A DNA stretch of 64,000 nt from Vibrio gallaecicus (GTDB lineage Bacteria; Pseudomonadota; Gammaproteobacteria; Enterobacterales; Vibrionaceae): assembly GCF_024347495.1 (NCBI RefSeq), contig NZ_AP025491.1:1-64000 (forward strand). The letters are read 5' to 3'. Position 1 is the stretch's first letter. Each line of letters begins with the position of its first letter. Made by a program: the position numbers and the translations under genes. Below are positions 38,016 to 47,082 of the stretch, piece by piece. The notes under the pieces were generated by a model that did no database searches, was not told the DNA's origin, and saw only the letters and a list, made by a program, of their open reading frames with translations.

Positions 38016-38448
38016 TGTGTTTCCAAAACTTAGTTAGCCCTTGACGTACCGCTTGTACATCTTGAGGTGTGCCTGCTAGTTCAAATCGGTAAAGAATAGG
38101 AACGTTGCATTTTTTAGCAATGACGGTGCCTGAATGAGCAAATAGTTCACCGAAATTTCGGTTCCCAGATGCAATGACCCCACGTAGTAAAGACCGAATA
38201 TGTTGTTGATTGAGCGCTTGAATTACAACCTTTGGGACGGCACCTTGACCAAAGCCATCAGCGTAAGTCGGGCAGACTAAAACAAAAGGCTCGGTGATCT
38301 CCGGCTGCAGCTTGGTGGTTTCAGGTTGTAGCTTGGCGATCTCAGGTAGTGAGCCACTTGAGCCATCGAATAAGCGGATAGCGGGTAGCTTTAACTGCTC
38401 TATAAAACGTTGTGTGTTACCTGAAGCGCTTGAGTAATAAACAAGCAT
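37993..38448 (-). CDS. nrdI: NrdI flavodoxin-like protein with internal repeat insertion
   Basis: 151 residues; E. coli NrdI is 136. The FMN-binding loop SASGNTQRF (residues 7-15) and [15 protein letters not shown] match the family. The extra length is at residues 35-53, where PE[IT][AT]KLQ occurs twice and PEIT follows. At DNA level this is a 21-bp tandem repeat (38305-38346, two units, 16 of 21 identical). It sits between strand 2 and the VCPTYADG strand, on the side near the flavin. NrdI reduces oxygen for manganese cofactor assembly in NrdF. The start overlaps the nrdH stop by 1 bp. Confidence 0.93.
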   Translation of the reverse strand: MLVYYSSASGNTQRFIEQLKLPAIRLFDGSSGSLPEIAKLQPETTKLQPEITEPFVLVCPTYADGFGQGAVPKVVIQALNQQHIRSLLRGVIASGNRNFGELFAHSGTVIAKKCNVPILYRFELAGTPQDVQAVRQGLTKFWKHNGQSIHS

Positions 38449-38669
38449 TAGCGTATTTGGCTGATCATATCAGGACGAAATCCAGACCAGTGTTTTAGCC
38501 CTGCGACGACAACAGGCACCTGCCTATAACCTAAGGATTGAATGGTCGTCATAGCTGAATCATCTTGTGTGAGATCCACGACTTTATGAGTAATTCCCTT
38601 TGTGCTAAGTGCTTTTACTGTCGCGGTACATTGAACACATTGAGGTTTTGAGTAAACGATAACATCCAT
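38448..38669 (-). CDS. nrdH: Glutaredoxin-like electron donor for NrdEF
   Basis: 73 residues. CVQC active site at residues 11-14 and the NrdH hallmark WSGFRPDMI near the end. It has glutaredoxin shape but is reduced by thioredoxin reductase. An AAGGA site precedes the ATG at 38669; the frame upstream (12 extra codons) would start inside the Fur box, so it was not used. First gene of the operon; its promoter carries Fur and NrdR sites. Confidence 0.95.
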   Translation of the reverse strand: MDVIVYSKPQCVQCTATVKALSTKGITHKVVDLTQDDSAMTTIQSLGYRQVPVVVAGLKHWSGFRPDMISQIR

Positions 38670-38684
38670 TCTTAAATCCTTACT

Positions 38685-38703
38685 GCTAATAATAATCATT
38701 ATC
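38685..38703 (-). promoter_or_regulatory. Fur box for nrdHIEF
   Basis: GCTAATAATAATCATTATC matches the 19-bp Fur consensus GATAATGATAATCATTATC at 17 positions. It ends 15 bp before the nrdH start codon. Confidence 0.88.
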
Positions 38704-38709
38704 AATTAA

Positions 38710-38757
38710 TTTCTATATATAGTATTTACTTTTTAATGTGTGTCAACATCTAGTGCT
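38710..38757. promoter_or_regulatory. Pair of NrdR boxes for nrdHIEF
   Basis: CTATATATAG at 38713-38722 fits the NrdR core CWATATATWG completely. CAACATCTAGTG at 38744 is a second, weaker copy. The start-to-start distance is 31 bp, three helical turns, the spacing known for NrdR box pairs. NrdR represses ribonucleotide reductase genes when dATP is high. Confidence 0.75.
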
Positions 38758-38799
38758 TACTCTCTGTGTCCACATAAACTTAATGGTTGATATTTAAAT

Positions 38800-38818
38800 G
38801 GTAATCAATATCATTCTC
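38800..38818 (+). promoter_or_regulatory. Fur box for the suf operon
   Basis: GGTAATCAATATCATTCTC matches the Fur consensus at 14 of 19 positions and lies 28 bp before the sufA start codon. No clear IscR type 2 site was seen. Confidence 0.7.
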
Positions 38819-38846
38819 AAATAACAAGTCGAATGAGGAATGTAGA

Positions 38847-39215
38847 ATGAGCGTCCAAAATTCTGGTTCAGCAGAAATTTCTATCCATGAAATGGAGTGG
38901 AAAGGCATACAGCTAACTGAGTCGGCGGTTGGCAGAATTACTCAGTTATCTTCAAATGGTCAGTTTTTTCACCTAAGCGTAAAGCCGTCTGGCTGTACTG
39001 GTTTTGCCTATTGCGTACAACTGATTAATGGACCCGAAGAGTCCGATGTTAAGTTTCATTCAAGAGGCGTCGATTTCTATATTGCGCTAAGCGCACTGCC
39101 TATGATTGATGGAACGGAAATCGATTATGTTCGACAAGGGTTGAACAGCAATTTGGTCTACCACAACCCCAACGTTAAGAATATGTGTGGTTGTGGTGAA
39201 AGCTTCGGAGTTTAA
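38847..39215 (+). CDS. sufA: Fe-S cluster assembly A-type carrier
   Basis: 122 residues, equal to E. coli SufA. The three cluster-binding cysteines are C50 (PSGCTGF) and C114/C116 (CGCG). It accepts Fe-S clusters from SufBCD and passes them to apoproteins. First gene of a sufABCDSE operon behind a Fur box; GAGGAATG provides the ribosome site. The N-terminal 18 residues are polar and variable. Confidence 0.95.
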   Translation: MSVQNSGSAEISIHEMEWKGIQLTESAVGRITQLSSNGQFFHLSVKPSGCTGFAYCVQLINGPEESDVKFHSRGVDFYIALSALPMIDGTEIDYVRQGLNSNLVYHNPNVKNMCGCGESFGV

Positions 39216-39217
39216 AA

Positions 39218-40681
39218 ATGTGTGCGGTTGAAATGCAGCCAGAAGTCGAAGAAATACTGCAAACCAGCGGTTATAAGGAAGGTTTTTACACGGAATTATC
39301 TTCTGATACTTTGTCGACAGGGCTTAATGAACAAGTGATCCGTGCGATTTCCGCGAAACGAGAAGAACCAAGTTGGATGCTGGACTTTCGTTTAGATGCT
39401 TTTCGTAAGTGGCAAAAAATGGAAGAGCCCCATTGGTTAAAAGCGAAATATCCTGACCTCGATTATCAAAGTTACAGCTACTACTCTGCGCCATCATGTT
39501 CTAAATGTGATAGCGAAACCGCGAAGGATGGTTCAAATGAGTACTTAACCTCTGAAGTCGAGGAAGCATTTGAACAGTTAGGAGTGCCTGTCAGGGAGGG
39601 GGCTGAAGTCGCCGTTGATGCGATTTTTGATTCTGTTTCTGTGACAACGACGTATCAAGACGAGTTAAAAAAGCAGGGCATTATATTTTGTTCATTCAGC
39701 GAAGCTATTCATGCCTACCCTGAACTCGTCCGACAATATTTAGGGTCAGTTGTCCCTGCAGAAGATAACTTCTTTGCCGCTTTAAATGCCGCCGTTGCTT
39801 CTGATGGCACCTTTGTCTACATACCTAAGGGTGTTAGATGTCCAAGAGAGTTATCGACCTATTTTCGAATTAACCAAGCGAAAACGGGTCAGTTTGAGAG
39901 GACTATTCTGGTTGCAGATGAAGACTCATATGTCAGTTATATCGAAGGCTGTTCAGCGCCAATGCGCGATACATACCAACTTCATGCTGCTGTCGTTGAA
40001 GTGATAATCCACAAGCGTGCGGAAGTGAAATATTCAACGGTGCAAAATTGGTTCTCTGGTGATGAAGAGAGCGAAGGTGGGATCCTGAATTTCGTAACTA
40101 AGCGTGCTGTATGTGAAGGTGAGTACAGCAAAATGTCTTGGACGCAGTCGGAAACAGGCTCTGCGATTACATGGAAATACCCTAGCGTTATCTTAAAAGG
40201 CGATCATTCGGTCGGAGAGTTTTTCTCGGTTGCATTAACCAATGGTATTCAACAAGCCGATACCGGCACCAAAATGATCCATATTGGTAAAAACACGCGT
40301 TCGACCATTATCTCTAAAGGTATTTCCGCAGGGAAAAGTGAGAACAGTTACCGTGGGCTAGTAAAAGTATTACCGACAGCCGAGGGGGCTCGTAATTTCA
40401 CCCAGTGTGATTCCATGCTGATTGGCACCCAGTGTGGTGCTCATACCTTCCCTTATGTAGAAGTCAAAAACCCAACAGCCCAAGTTGAACATGAAGCGAC
40501 CACCTCGAGAATTGGGGAAGATCAGCTGTTTTATTGTGTTCAAAGAGGAATCAGTGAAGATGATGCTATCTCAATGATTGTTAATGGTTTTTGTAAAGAC
40601 GTTTTTTCAGAATTACCGCTTGAATTTGCAGTTGAAGCTCAGAAGTTGCTCTCAATTAGCCTTGAACATAGCGTGGGGTAA
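39218..40681 (+). CDS. sufB: Fe-S scaffold subunit
   Basis: 487 residues (E. coli 495). Right-handed beta-helix scaffold with [39 protein letters not shown] and the conserved [19 protein letters not shown] tail. With SufC and SufD it forms the BC2D complex on which clusters are built using sulfur from SufSE. It begins 2 bp after sufA and is followed after 4 bp by sufC. Confidence 0.97.
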   Translation: MCAVEMQPEVEEILQTSGYKEGFYTELSSDTLSTGLNEQVIRAISAKREEPSWMLDFRLDAFRKWQKMEEPHWLKAKYPDLDYQSYSYYSAPSCSKCDSETAKDGSNEYLTSEVEEAFEQLGVPVREGAEVAVDAIFDSVSVTTTYQDELKKQGIIFCSFSEAIHAYPELVRQYLGSVVPAEDNFFAALNAAVASDGTFVYIPKGVRCPRELSTYFRINQAKTGQFERTILVADEDSYVSYIEGCSAPMRDTYQLHAAVVEVIIHKRAEVKYSTVQNWFSGDEESEGGILNFVTKRAVCEGEYSKMSWTQSETGSAITWKYPSVILKGDHSVGEFFSVALTNGIQQADTGTKMIHIGKNTRSTIISKGISAGKSENSYRGLVKVLPTAEGARNFTQCDSMLIGTQCGAHTFPYVEVKNPTAQVEHEATTSRIGEDQLFYCVQRGISEDDAISMIVNGFCKDVFSELPLEFAVEAQKLLSISLEHSVG

Positions 40682-40685
40682 ACAA

Positions 40686-41432
40686 ATGCTACAAATCAAA
40701 GATCTACATGTCAGCGTTGAAGAAAAGCTGATCCTTCAGGGGATTAACCTCGAGGTTAAACCTGGAGAAGTACACGCCATTATGGGACCAAACGGGTCTG
40801 GTAAGAGTACGTTGTCATCGACATTAGCAGGCAAAGATGAATATCAGGTTGAGCAAGGATCGATTGTTTTTAAAGACAAAAACCTAATCGACTTAGACCC
40901 CGAAGAACGTGCAGGAGAAGGGATTTTTCTTGCCTTTCAATACCCAGTGGAGATCCCTGGGGTAAGCAATAAGTTGTTTCTAAAGACTGCTTTAAATGGC
41001 ATTCGAGAATATCGTGGGCAAGAAGATATTGATCGATTCGACTTTGAAGATTTGCTGGAAGAGAAAGCGCAGTTGCTGAAAATGCCAGCCGACTTATTAC
41101 ATCGCTCTGTTAATGAAGGTTTCTCAGGTGGTGAGAAGAAACGTAACGACATATTGCAAATGGCGGTCTTATCACCTGACTTGTGTATTTTAGATGAAAC
41201 AGATTCAGGCTTAGATATTGATGCACTTAAAGCGGTGTCTGCTGGGGTTAACGCGCTAAGGAATGACCAGCGTTCATTCATTGTAGTAACACACTATCAA
41301 CGCATTTTAGATTACATCCAACCTGATTATGTTCATGTGCTTTATAACGGGAAGATCGTGAAATCTGGTGACCATACTTTAGCGAAAGAATTGGAGGACA
41401 AAGGCTATGGTTGGATCACCGGTGAAGAATAA
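40686..41432 (+). CDS. sufC: Fe-S assembly ATPase
   Basis: 248 residues as in E. coli. ABC-type ATPase: Walker A GPNGSGKST, signature FSGGEKKRNDILQMAVL, Walker B CILDETDSGLD. It drives conformational change in SufBD. The open frame extends into sufB, but MLQIKDLHV at 40686 is the family start. The 3' end overlaps sufD by 26 bp. Confidence 0.97.
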   Translation: MLQIKDLHVSVEEKLILQGINLEVKPGEVHAIMGPNGSGKSTLSSTLAGKDEYQVEQGSIVFKDKNLIDLDPEERAGEGIFLAFQYPVEIPGVSNKLFLKTALNGIREYRGQEDIDRFDFEDLLEEKAQLLKMPADLLHRSVNEGFSGGEKKRNDILQMAVLSPDLCILDETDSGLDIDALKAVSAGVNALRNDQRSFIVVTHYQRILDYIQPDYVHVLYNGKIVKSGDHTLAKELEDKGYGWITGEE

Positions 41433-42684
41433 CCAAGAGACTGGTGCCATAGATAACTTTTCGGAGATGGTTCAGCCTGAATCTTGGCAGCGAAATCAGT
41501 GGAAAAAAGCCCTAAACTTGGGTTTCCCTAAGAACAAAGATGAAAATTGGAAATATACTTCCCTGTCTTCATTTAATACCCTAGAAATCCAAAAAGCGGC
41601 TCATCAATCAATAGAGAATATTGATTTTGAAGGGCTTTGCTTAAACATCGACTGCTATCGAATTGTATTTTTGGACGGAAGGTTATTAGTTCGTTGTTCC
41701 GATTGGATTCCGAAGGTGACGGTCACGCCGTTGCAAAATCTTACAGGCGTCGAAGCTTACGAACTGTCGAAATCAGTTCACCCAGATGCATTTACTTATC
41801 TAACGGATGCTATCGCAACAGCGGGAGTATTAATCGAGATTGAATCACGTTGTGTAGTAGAAAAGCCTATTTATCTATTTCATATCAGTAGTGGGAATAC
41901 GGGAGACTCATGCAGTTATCGTCATCATTTGGAGTTGGGTTATTTATCTGAATGTGAAGTCATCGAGCATCACGTTTCATTAGATCAAGGTGGTGGTGTG
42001 ACCTTCTCTCGAATGACGAGCTATGTCGGTGAAGGTGGGCATATGCGTCACACTAAGTTGATTGAAGAATCAACCCAACAGCATCACTTTGGTCACAATG
42101 ATATTACGCTACAGCGCAATGCAAGTGCTTATTCTCATTGCTTTATGTTATCGGCTTCATTATGCCGTCATCAAACAAGTTGCGATTTGCAAGGTGAGAA
42201 TGGCTTTGTCGAAATGAACAGTTTATCTATGCCTCAAGATCAACAAACGTTTGATAGTCGGACGTATTTGAAACACTTCGCGCCACATTGCCAAAGTGAA
42301 CAATTGCATAAAACGATCGCCCGAGATAAATCGAATGGGGTGTTTGATGGAATGATATATGTGACGCCTGATGCGCTAAAAACAGATGGTCAAATGGATA
42401 GCCACAATTTGCTGCTAAGCAATAATGCGCAAGTGAATTGTAAGCCCCAATTAGAGATTTATGCGGATGACGTGAAGTGTAGCCACGGTGCGACGACTGG
42501 TCAGTTAGATACTAAGCAGATTGATTACATGCGCGCCCGAGGAATCAGCAAATCTAAAGCAAAGAAAATGCTGATTTTTGCTTTTGCTTCTCAAGTGGCA
42601 CTTAAGGTTCGCCATACAGGAGTTAAAGACTTTGTACTGGATAAGTTAGAAAATTCATTCGCCCAAGGAGAACATAATGAGTGA
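41407..42684 (+). CDS. sufD: Fe-S assembly protein, SufBC2D subunit
   Basis: 425 residues (E. coli 423). SufB-like beta-helix: NKDENWKYTSLSSF near the N-terminus, then SHNLLLSNNAQVNCKPQLEI and CSHGATTGQLD, with the conserved histidine of CSHGATTG. It pairs with SufB and takes part in iron entry. The ATG at 41407 has GGAGG 9 nt upstream, which supports the 26-bp overlap with sufC; a GTG at 41422 is an alternative. Confidence 0.96.
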   Translation: MVGSPVKNNQETGAIDNFSEMVQPESWQRNQWKKALNLGFPKNKDENWKYTSLSSFNTLEIQKAAHQSIENIDFEGLCLNIDCYRIVFLDGRLLVRCSDWIPKVTVTPLQNLTGVEAYELSKSVHPDAFTYLTDAIATAGVLIEIESRCVVEKPIYLFHISSGNTGDSCSYRHHLELGYLSECEVIEHHVSLDQGGGVTFSRMTSYVGEGGHMRHTKLIEESTQQHHFGHNDITLQRNASAYSHCFMLSASLCRHQTSCDLQGENGFVEMNSLSMPQDQQTFDSRTYLKHFAPHCQSEQLHKTIARDKSNGVFDGMIYVTPDALKTDGQMDSHNLLLSNNAQVNCKPQLEIYADDVKCSHGATTGQLDTKQIDYMRARGISKSKAKKMLIFAFASQVALKVRHTGVKDFVLDKLENSFAQGEHNE

Positions 42685-43909
42685 TCAATCGGTCATTGAA
42701 AGTCCTTGGTTTGATGATTTCCCAGCATTGAAGACTAAGGTTTATGAAAAGCCACTGCGTTATCTTGATACCGCAGCAACGGCTCAAACGCCAAGTTGCG
42801 TCATAGACCGAATGACATGTTTTTATCAGCAGGATTACGCTAGTGTCCACCGTGGAACGCATTACCTTAGTGGTAAAGCAACAGAAGATATGGAACTCGT
42901 TCGACACCAAGTTTCAGAGTTTATTGGAGCCGAATCTTCGAAAAATATAATATTTACGAAAGGGACAACTGAGGCAATTAACCTCGTCGCGAACAGCTAC
43001 TTAAGACCTTTGTTGTCACGTGGTGATGAGATCATTGTTACTGAAATGGAGCATCACGCTAACTTAGTCCCATGGCAGATACTGTCTGAACTTTGCGGCG
43101 CGGTTATTAAAGTTTGGTCAATGAATGAAAGCGGCGAGCTCGATGTTGCTGATTTAAAGAAACTGATTACTTCTAGAACACGGTTGGTTGCCGTAACGCA
43201 TGTATCGAATGTGTTAGGAGCGGTGAATCCGATAAAAGATATTGTTTCTATTGCACATAAAAAAAATATTCCAGTACTTGTTGATGGCGCACAAGCTGTG
43301 ATGCATCAGCAGGTGAATATGGCTGAGCTAGGTTGTGACTTTTACGTTTTTTCTGCGCATAAATTGTATGGGCCAACAGGTACAGGTGTGCTTTACGCAA
43401 AGTCTCGGCATTTGGACAATATGGTTCCATGGGAAGGTGGCGGAGCCATGATAGATCAAGTCACACTACCTATGGGGACCTCTTACGGGCAGGCGCCATG
43501 GCGATTTGAAGCTGGAACACCAAATATCGCGGGTATTTTAGGATTGGGATCTGCCATCAATTATATCAATGCAGCTGGCATCGATCGTATTTCTGCCTAC
43601 GAGACCCAATTGTTGGATTATATGGTTGATAGCTTGAAGAACATTAAAGGAATCGAACTATATGGTAACGACAATAACCGTATTGGAGTGCTCTCGTTCA
43701 ATATGAAAGGGCTGCATTCTTTTGATATTGGTACATTTTTAGATAGATATGGAATCGCGATACGAACAGGTCATCATTGCGCAATGCCATTGATAAAAAG
43801 ACTCGGGCAGAATTCAGTGTGCCGTGCTTCTGTTGGCATGTACACGCAGTCATCTGATATTGATGCGCTTGCTTTGGGGTTGAACAGAATTAACCAATTA
43901 TTGAGATAA
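42677..43909 (+). CDS. sufS: Cysteine desulfurase
   Basis: 410 residues (E. coli 406). PLP enzyme of the SufS group: MEHHANLVPWQ, the lysine in SAHKLYGPTG, EGGGAMIDQV and the active cysteine C368 in RTGHHCAMPL. It moves sulfur from cysteine to SufE. The start overlaps sufD by 8 bp and sufE follows after 4 bp. Confidence 0.97.
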   Translation: MSDQSVIESPWFDDFPALKTKVYEKPLRYLDTAATAQTPSCVIDRMTCFYQQDYASVHRGTHYLSGKATEDMELVRHQVSEFIGAESSKNIIFTKGTTEAINLVANSYLRPLLSRGDEIIVTEMEHHANLVPWQILSELCGAVIKVWSMNESGELDVADLKKLITSRTRLVAVTHVSNVLGAVNPIKDIVSIAHKKNIPVLVDGAQAVMHQQVNMAELGCDFYVFSAHKLYGPTGTGVLYAKSRHLDNMVPWEGGGAMIDQVTLPMGTSYGQAPWRFEAGTPNIAGILGLGSAINYINAAGIDRISAYETQLLDYMVDSLKNIKGIELYGNDNNRIGVLSFNMKGLHSFDIGTFLDRYGIAIRTGHHCAMPLIKRLGQNSVCRASVGMYTQSSDIDALALGLNRINQLLR

Positions 43910-43913
43910 GCAG

Positions 43914-44330
43914 ATGACGCCTGACAAAATTGTGCGCAACTTTGCGCGATGTAGTGACTGGGAAGAGCGGTATTTATACCTCATTGAATTGGGTGAAAAG
44001 TTGCCTAAGTATCCGAATTCGAAAGTGAATGATGAGTATTTGATAGCAGGTTGCCAAAGCCGGGTATGGCTGGATTTCAGCTATGACCAAGCATCTCAAA
44101 CCTTCATGTTTTCTGCGTTGAGCGATGCCGCTATTGTGAAAGGTTTACTGGCATTATTGAGAGTGGTGTATCACGATCAAACGGCAGTAGATGTATTGAA
44201 TTATGATATTCGAGCATGGTTTGAATCCATCGATTTGAAATCACACTTAACGCCAGGAAGAACGCAAGGGCTCGACGCCATAATCGAAGAGATTCAGAAT
44301 ACGGCTCGTGTTGCGATTGAAGTGCAGTGA
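43914..44330 (+). CDS. sufE: Sulfur acceptor for SufS
   Basis: 138 residues, equal to E. coli SufE. The persulfide cysteine is C47 in LIAGCQSRVWL, with the loop conserved. It stimulates SufS and hands sulfur to SufB. Last gene of the operon, followed by a clear terminator. Confidence 0.96.
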   Translation: MTPDKIVRNFARCSDWEERYLYLIELGEKLPKYPNSKVNDEYLIAGCQSRVWLDFSYDQASQTFMFSALSDAAIVKGLLALLRVVYHDQTAVDVLNYDIRAWFESIDLKSHLTPGRTQGLDAIIEEIQNTARVAIEVQ

Positions 44331-44370
44331 AACAAGCCAAGCTAGGCAACCCGTTTGCTGGCAGAATAAA

Positions 44371-44397
44371 AAATGCGAAGCTTTAGGCTTCGCATTT
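44371..44397 (+). terminator. Rho-independent terminator of the suf operon
   Basis: AAATGCGAAGC / GCTTCGCATTT with a 5-nt loop (44371-44397), 40 bp after sufE. Confidence 0.9.
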
Positions 44398-44459
44398 CTG
44401 TTGATAAAGGCTATTGGAAGGCGAACTATTGATTCACTTTAAATATTGGCTTGTTTAAT

Positions 44460-44527
44460 CATTAGCTCATTTTATACATTGGTTCATTTGAAGCATTAAT
44501 TCATCTAAAGCATTAGTTCATTTCAAA
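44460..44527. repeat. 17-bp tandem repeat including the end of the acetyltransferase gene
   Basis: Four phased 17-bp units at 44460, 44477, 44494 and 44511, all of the form CATT[AG]-TTCAT-T. The last unit contains the final codons and stop codon of the minus-strand gene, so the gene end has been copied three times downstream. A fifth, degraded copy may lie at 44444-44459. Confidence 0.9.
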
Positions 44528-45127
44528 CATTGGACTCCACATTTTATGTAGCTCTTCTTCCGTTGGCATTGGGCTCTGTTCAATCGACTTTACCACTTTG
44601 CAAGGGTTGCCTACCGCGACTGAATCAGCTGGAATGTCTTTATTCACAACACTCCCAGCCCCAATGACGCTGCGGTCTCCAATGGTTACACCATCCAAAA
44701 TAATCGCTCCAGCTCCTATCCAAACGCTGTCTCCAATGGTCACTGGGTTTGCGGTCGCGACGGGTCTTACTCGCTCAGCGAGATCGATAGGGTGCCCAGC
44801 AGTACTTATTATCACATCGGGACCAATTTGGACGTACTCGCCAATAGTCACAGGGGCGAGGTCAAGGATTTTCACCCCAGTGTTAACAAACCCACCTTGC
44901 TTAAAGTGAATGTTTTTTCCTACATCACAATAGAATGGCGACAACACATTCGCTCCTCCTGAACGCCCCAAGATTTCTTCAAGTAATTGACGGCGTAGAG
45001 AGTGCTGTGAAGGTCGAGCGTGATTATAGTCATAGAGCTTTTCTTTGACTTGGTCCTGCATTTTATCAAACTCAGGGTTGATGGGGATTTGCACTGAAAA
45101 GTCCGACACTTTGTTACTCATATTCAC
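44513..45127 (-). CDS. Sugar O-acetyltransferase (maltose/galactoside acetyltransferase type)
   Basis: 204 residues. N-terminal helical Mac domain (KLYDYNHARPSQHSLRRQLL) and a left-handed beta-helix of hexapeptide repeats (NIHFKQGGFVNTGVKI, IGDSVWIGAGAIILDGV, IGAGSVVNKDIPADSVAVG). The catalytic histidine is in STAGHPID. It acetylates sugars with acetyl-CoA in the cytoplasm, probably for detoxification. The C-terminal residues MFEMN are encoded inside a 17-bp tandem repeat. A decayed relative may exist at 31.2 kb. It has no sugar operon beside it. Confidence 0.9.
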   Translation of the reverse strand: MNMSNKVSDFSVQIPINPEFDKMQDQVKEKLYDYNHARPSQHSLRRQLLEEILGRSGGANVLSPFYCDVGKNIHFKQGGFVNTGVKILDLAPVTIGEYVQIGPDVIISTAGHPIDLAERVRPVATANPVTIGDSVWIGAGAIILDGVTIGDRSVIGAGSVVNKDIPADSVAVGNPCKVVKSIEQSPMPTEEELHKMWSPMFEMN

Positions 45128-45605
45128 TCCCTTTTATATCAATCGCTTAGGAAGGTAATACCAACGTATCTCGCCGTAATTATCTACAGAAACTCAGTTC
45201 AATTGCGATACACCACAAATTTCAAGATAAATGACGCTTAACTGTTCTCATCAACTTTTGAAATGAAGAGCAATCTAAATGAGAAGCGGGTGGGCAAATA
45301 GCGATATGTAACGTGGCTTCGATTGAGATTGTTTATATGGTCCATCTTGCTCTCTAGGAAATAGCGTTTTGTAATTCTGTTACTAATTAATGGTTAATGC
45401 TCCCTTTACGGTTATTTAACGGCTGAAAATAATTTATAGCGATCCGCATTCGATAGTTGAGAAAAGGACACCTTGGAAAGCCTATTTGGTGCCTTAATTT
45501 TGCTATTTTGGGTGTTTTTAAGTTGCTGAATTTAATAGGGTTGTTTTTGTTGAGAACTTACCTGTAAGTGATAGTCTTCAAACCATATAAATAAGAGGGC
45601 TAAAA
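45128..45605. other. Intergenic acetyltransferase / qnr divergent region
   Basis: 478 bp with no supported ORF. I looked for a LexA box of the CTGT-N8-ACAG type, which controls qnrB, and saw none. GAGGGC before the qnr start is the ribosome site. No attC-like or IS-end structure is visible. Confidence 0.45.
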
Positions 45606-46262
45606 ATGAATAACACTGACTATACGTATTCTCAAACAGACTTTTCACATCAAGATTTAAGTGGTCAGATATTTACCCAATGTAAGTTTTATTGCTGCAG
45701 TTTCAAACGTGCGAACCTTCGTGATACTCAGTTTATTGACTGTGTTTTTATCGAGCCTGGGGCGATAGAAGGGTGTGATTTTTCATACTCTGACCTTCGA
45801 GATGCTTCATTTAAGCAATGTAGGATCTCGATGTCGTCTTTTAAAGGTGCAAATTGTTTTGGTGTTGAGTTACGCGATTGTGACCTAAAAGGTGCGGATT
45901 TTGCTCAAGCCAGCTTCGTCAATCATGTGTCTAACAAAATGTACTTTTGTTCGGCCTATATTACGGGGTGTAATTTGTCTTACGTAAACTTCGAGAAACA
46001 ATGCATCGAGAAATGTGACTTGTTTGAAAATAGATGGATTGGCGCAAATTTAAGAGGTGCATCTTTTAAAGAGTCTGATTTAAGCCGAGGCGTGTTTTCT
46101 GAAGATTGTTGGGAACTACCTAGAATACAAGGCTGTGACTTAACTCATTCTGAGCTTTATGGGCTGGATCCGCGCAAGGTTGATCTAACAGGAGTAAAAA
46201 TCTGTGCTTGGCAACAAGAACAGCTGCTAGAACAACTAGGTCTAATCATTGTTCCTGATTAA
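45606..46262 (+). CDS. qnr: Chromosomal Qnr-family pentapeptide repeat protein
   Basis: 218 residues, the length of QnrS1, and alignable to it without gaps as I remember that sequence. Conserved blocks include DLRDASF, DLKGADF, VSNKMYFCSA, CNLSY, LFENRWIGANL, KESDLSRGVFSED and GLDPRKVD. The A[DN]LXX pentapeptides form a right-handed beta-helix that mimics DNA and protects gyrase from quinolones. V. splendidus is a proposed source of plasmid qnrS. There are no mobile-element signatures around it, so it is an intrinsic gene. Its native function is not known. Confidence 0.95.
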   Translation: MNNTDYTYSQTDFSHQDLSGQIFTQCKFYCCSFKRANLRDTQFIDCVFIEPGAIEGCDFSYSDLRDASFKQCRISMSSFKGANCFGVELRDCDLKGADFAQASFVNHVSNKMYFCSAYITGCNLSYVNFEKQCIEKCDLFENRWIGANLRGASFKESDLSRGVFSEDCWELPRIQGCDLTHSELYGLDPRKVDLTGVKICAWQQEQLLEQLGLIIVPD

Positions 46263-46393
46263 TTGATGATCTTAACCTCTCACCTACATTCAGTTCATCG
46301 CCTTTGATGTGATTTGATTCGTACGTTAGTGGTTGCCAAGTTTTTTCAGCTCCTGTAAAAAGCATTTTCAAAAATAATTAGGAGTGCAGTTGC

Positions 46394-46894
46394 ATGAGTT
46401 TAGTCGTACGACAAGTAAGCATAGAAGATGCTCAAGGTATCACTGAAGTTCTTAACCCAATCATTGTGGAAGGTTTATACACGGTATTAGATACCACTTT
46501 CACGGTTGAAGAAGAAAAAGAGTTCATTGCTGAATTTCCCAAACGAGGTGTGTTTAGTGTCGCGTTAAACACTGAAAACTCTAAAGTCATTGGTTTTCAG
46601 AATGTAGAACCATTTGCGTCATATACGAAAGCCTTTGACCATGTGGGTATCATCGGGACATTTGTTTCAAGTGGTAGCCGTGGGCAAGGTGTATCTAAAG
46701 CTCTATTTCAATCCACGCTTGAGGTTGCTAAGCGAAAGGGTTATGAAAAGTTGTTTGCTTACGTTCGTGGCGATAATGAGCGAGCTTTAGCTGCCTATGT
46801 TAAGCAAGGCTTTGAGATTGTTGGAACAGCAAAGAAACATGCAAAAGTGGGCGATAATTACATCGATGAAGTCCTGATTGAAAAGTTCTTGTAA
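46394..46894 (+). CDS. GNAT-family N-acetyltransferase
   Basis: 166 residues. Acetyl-CoA binding core SSGSRGQGVSKALFQS (motif A) and NERALAAYVKQGFEIVGTA (motif B); the rest resembles phosphinothricin-type acetyltransferases. The substrate is not predictable. It lies 131 bp after qnr in the same direction, with its own ribosome site (AGGAGTG), so it may be transcribed separately. Confidence 0.88.
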   Translation: MSLVVRQVSIEDAQGITEVLNPIIVEGLYTVLDTTFTVEEEKEFIAEFPKRGVFSVALNTENSKVIGFQNVEPFASYTKAFDHVGIIGTFVSSGSRGQGVSKALFQSTLEVAKRKGYEKLFAYVRGDNERALAAYVKQGFEIVGTAKKHAKVGDNYIDEVLIEKFL

Positions 46895-47082
46895 GCTTGA
46901 GTCGACAGATTTAACAAGTCGATAGCTGACGCATGGCATTTTTTAATTAAAATTCCTCATGTAATCGATATGTTTAAACGCTTTACGTGGAATATGGGGT
47001 AGCCAGATAAAGCCTTATTCCAATGGAGATCAGCGTAACTGCCCAAATGGCAGCCACACTAACTTTTTATTGGTTTCCCCCT

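Noticed and set aside
40578..40685. Longer sufC start inside sufB
   Set aside because: The family start MLQIKDL at 40686 follows the sufB stop codon; the extension is out-of-frame sufB sequence.
45128..45605. LexA control of qnr
   Set aside because: No CTGT-N8-ACAG box was found upstream, unlike qnrB.
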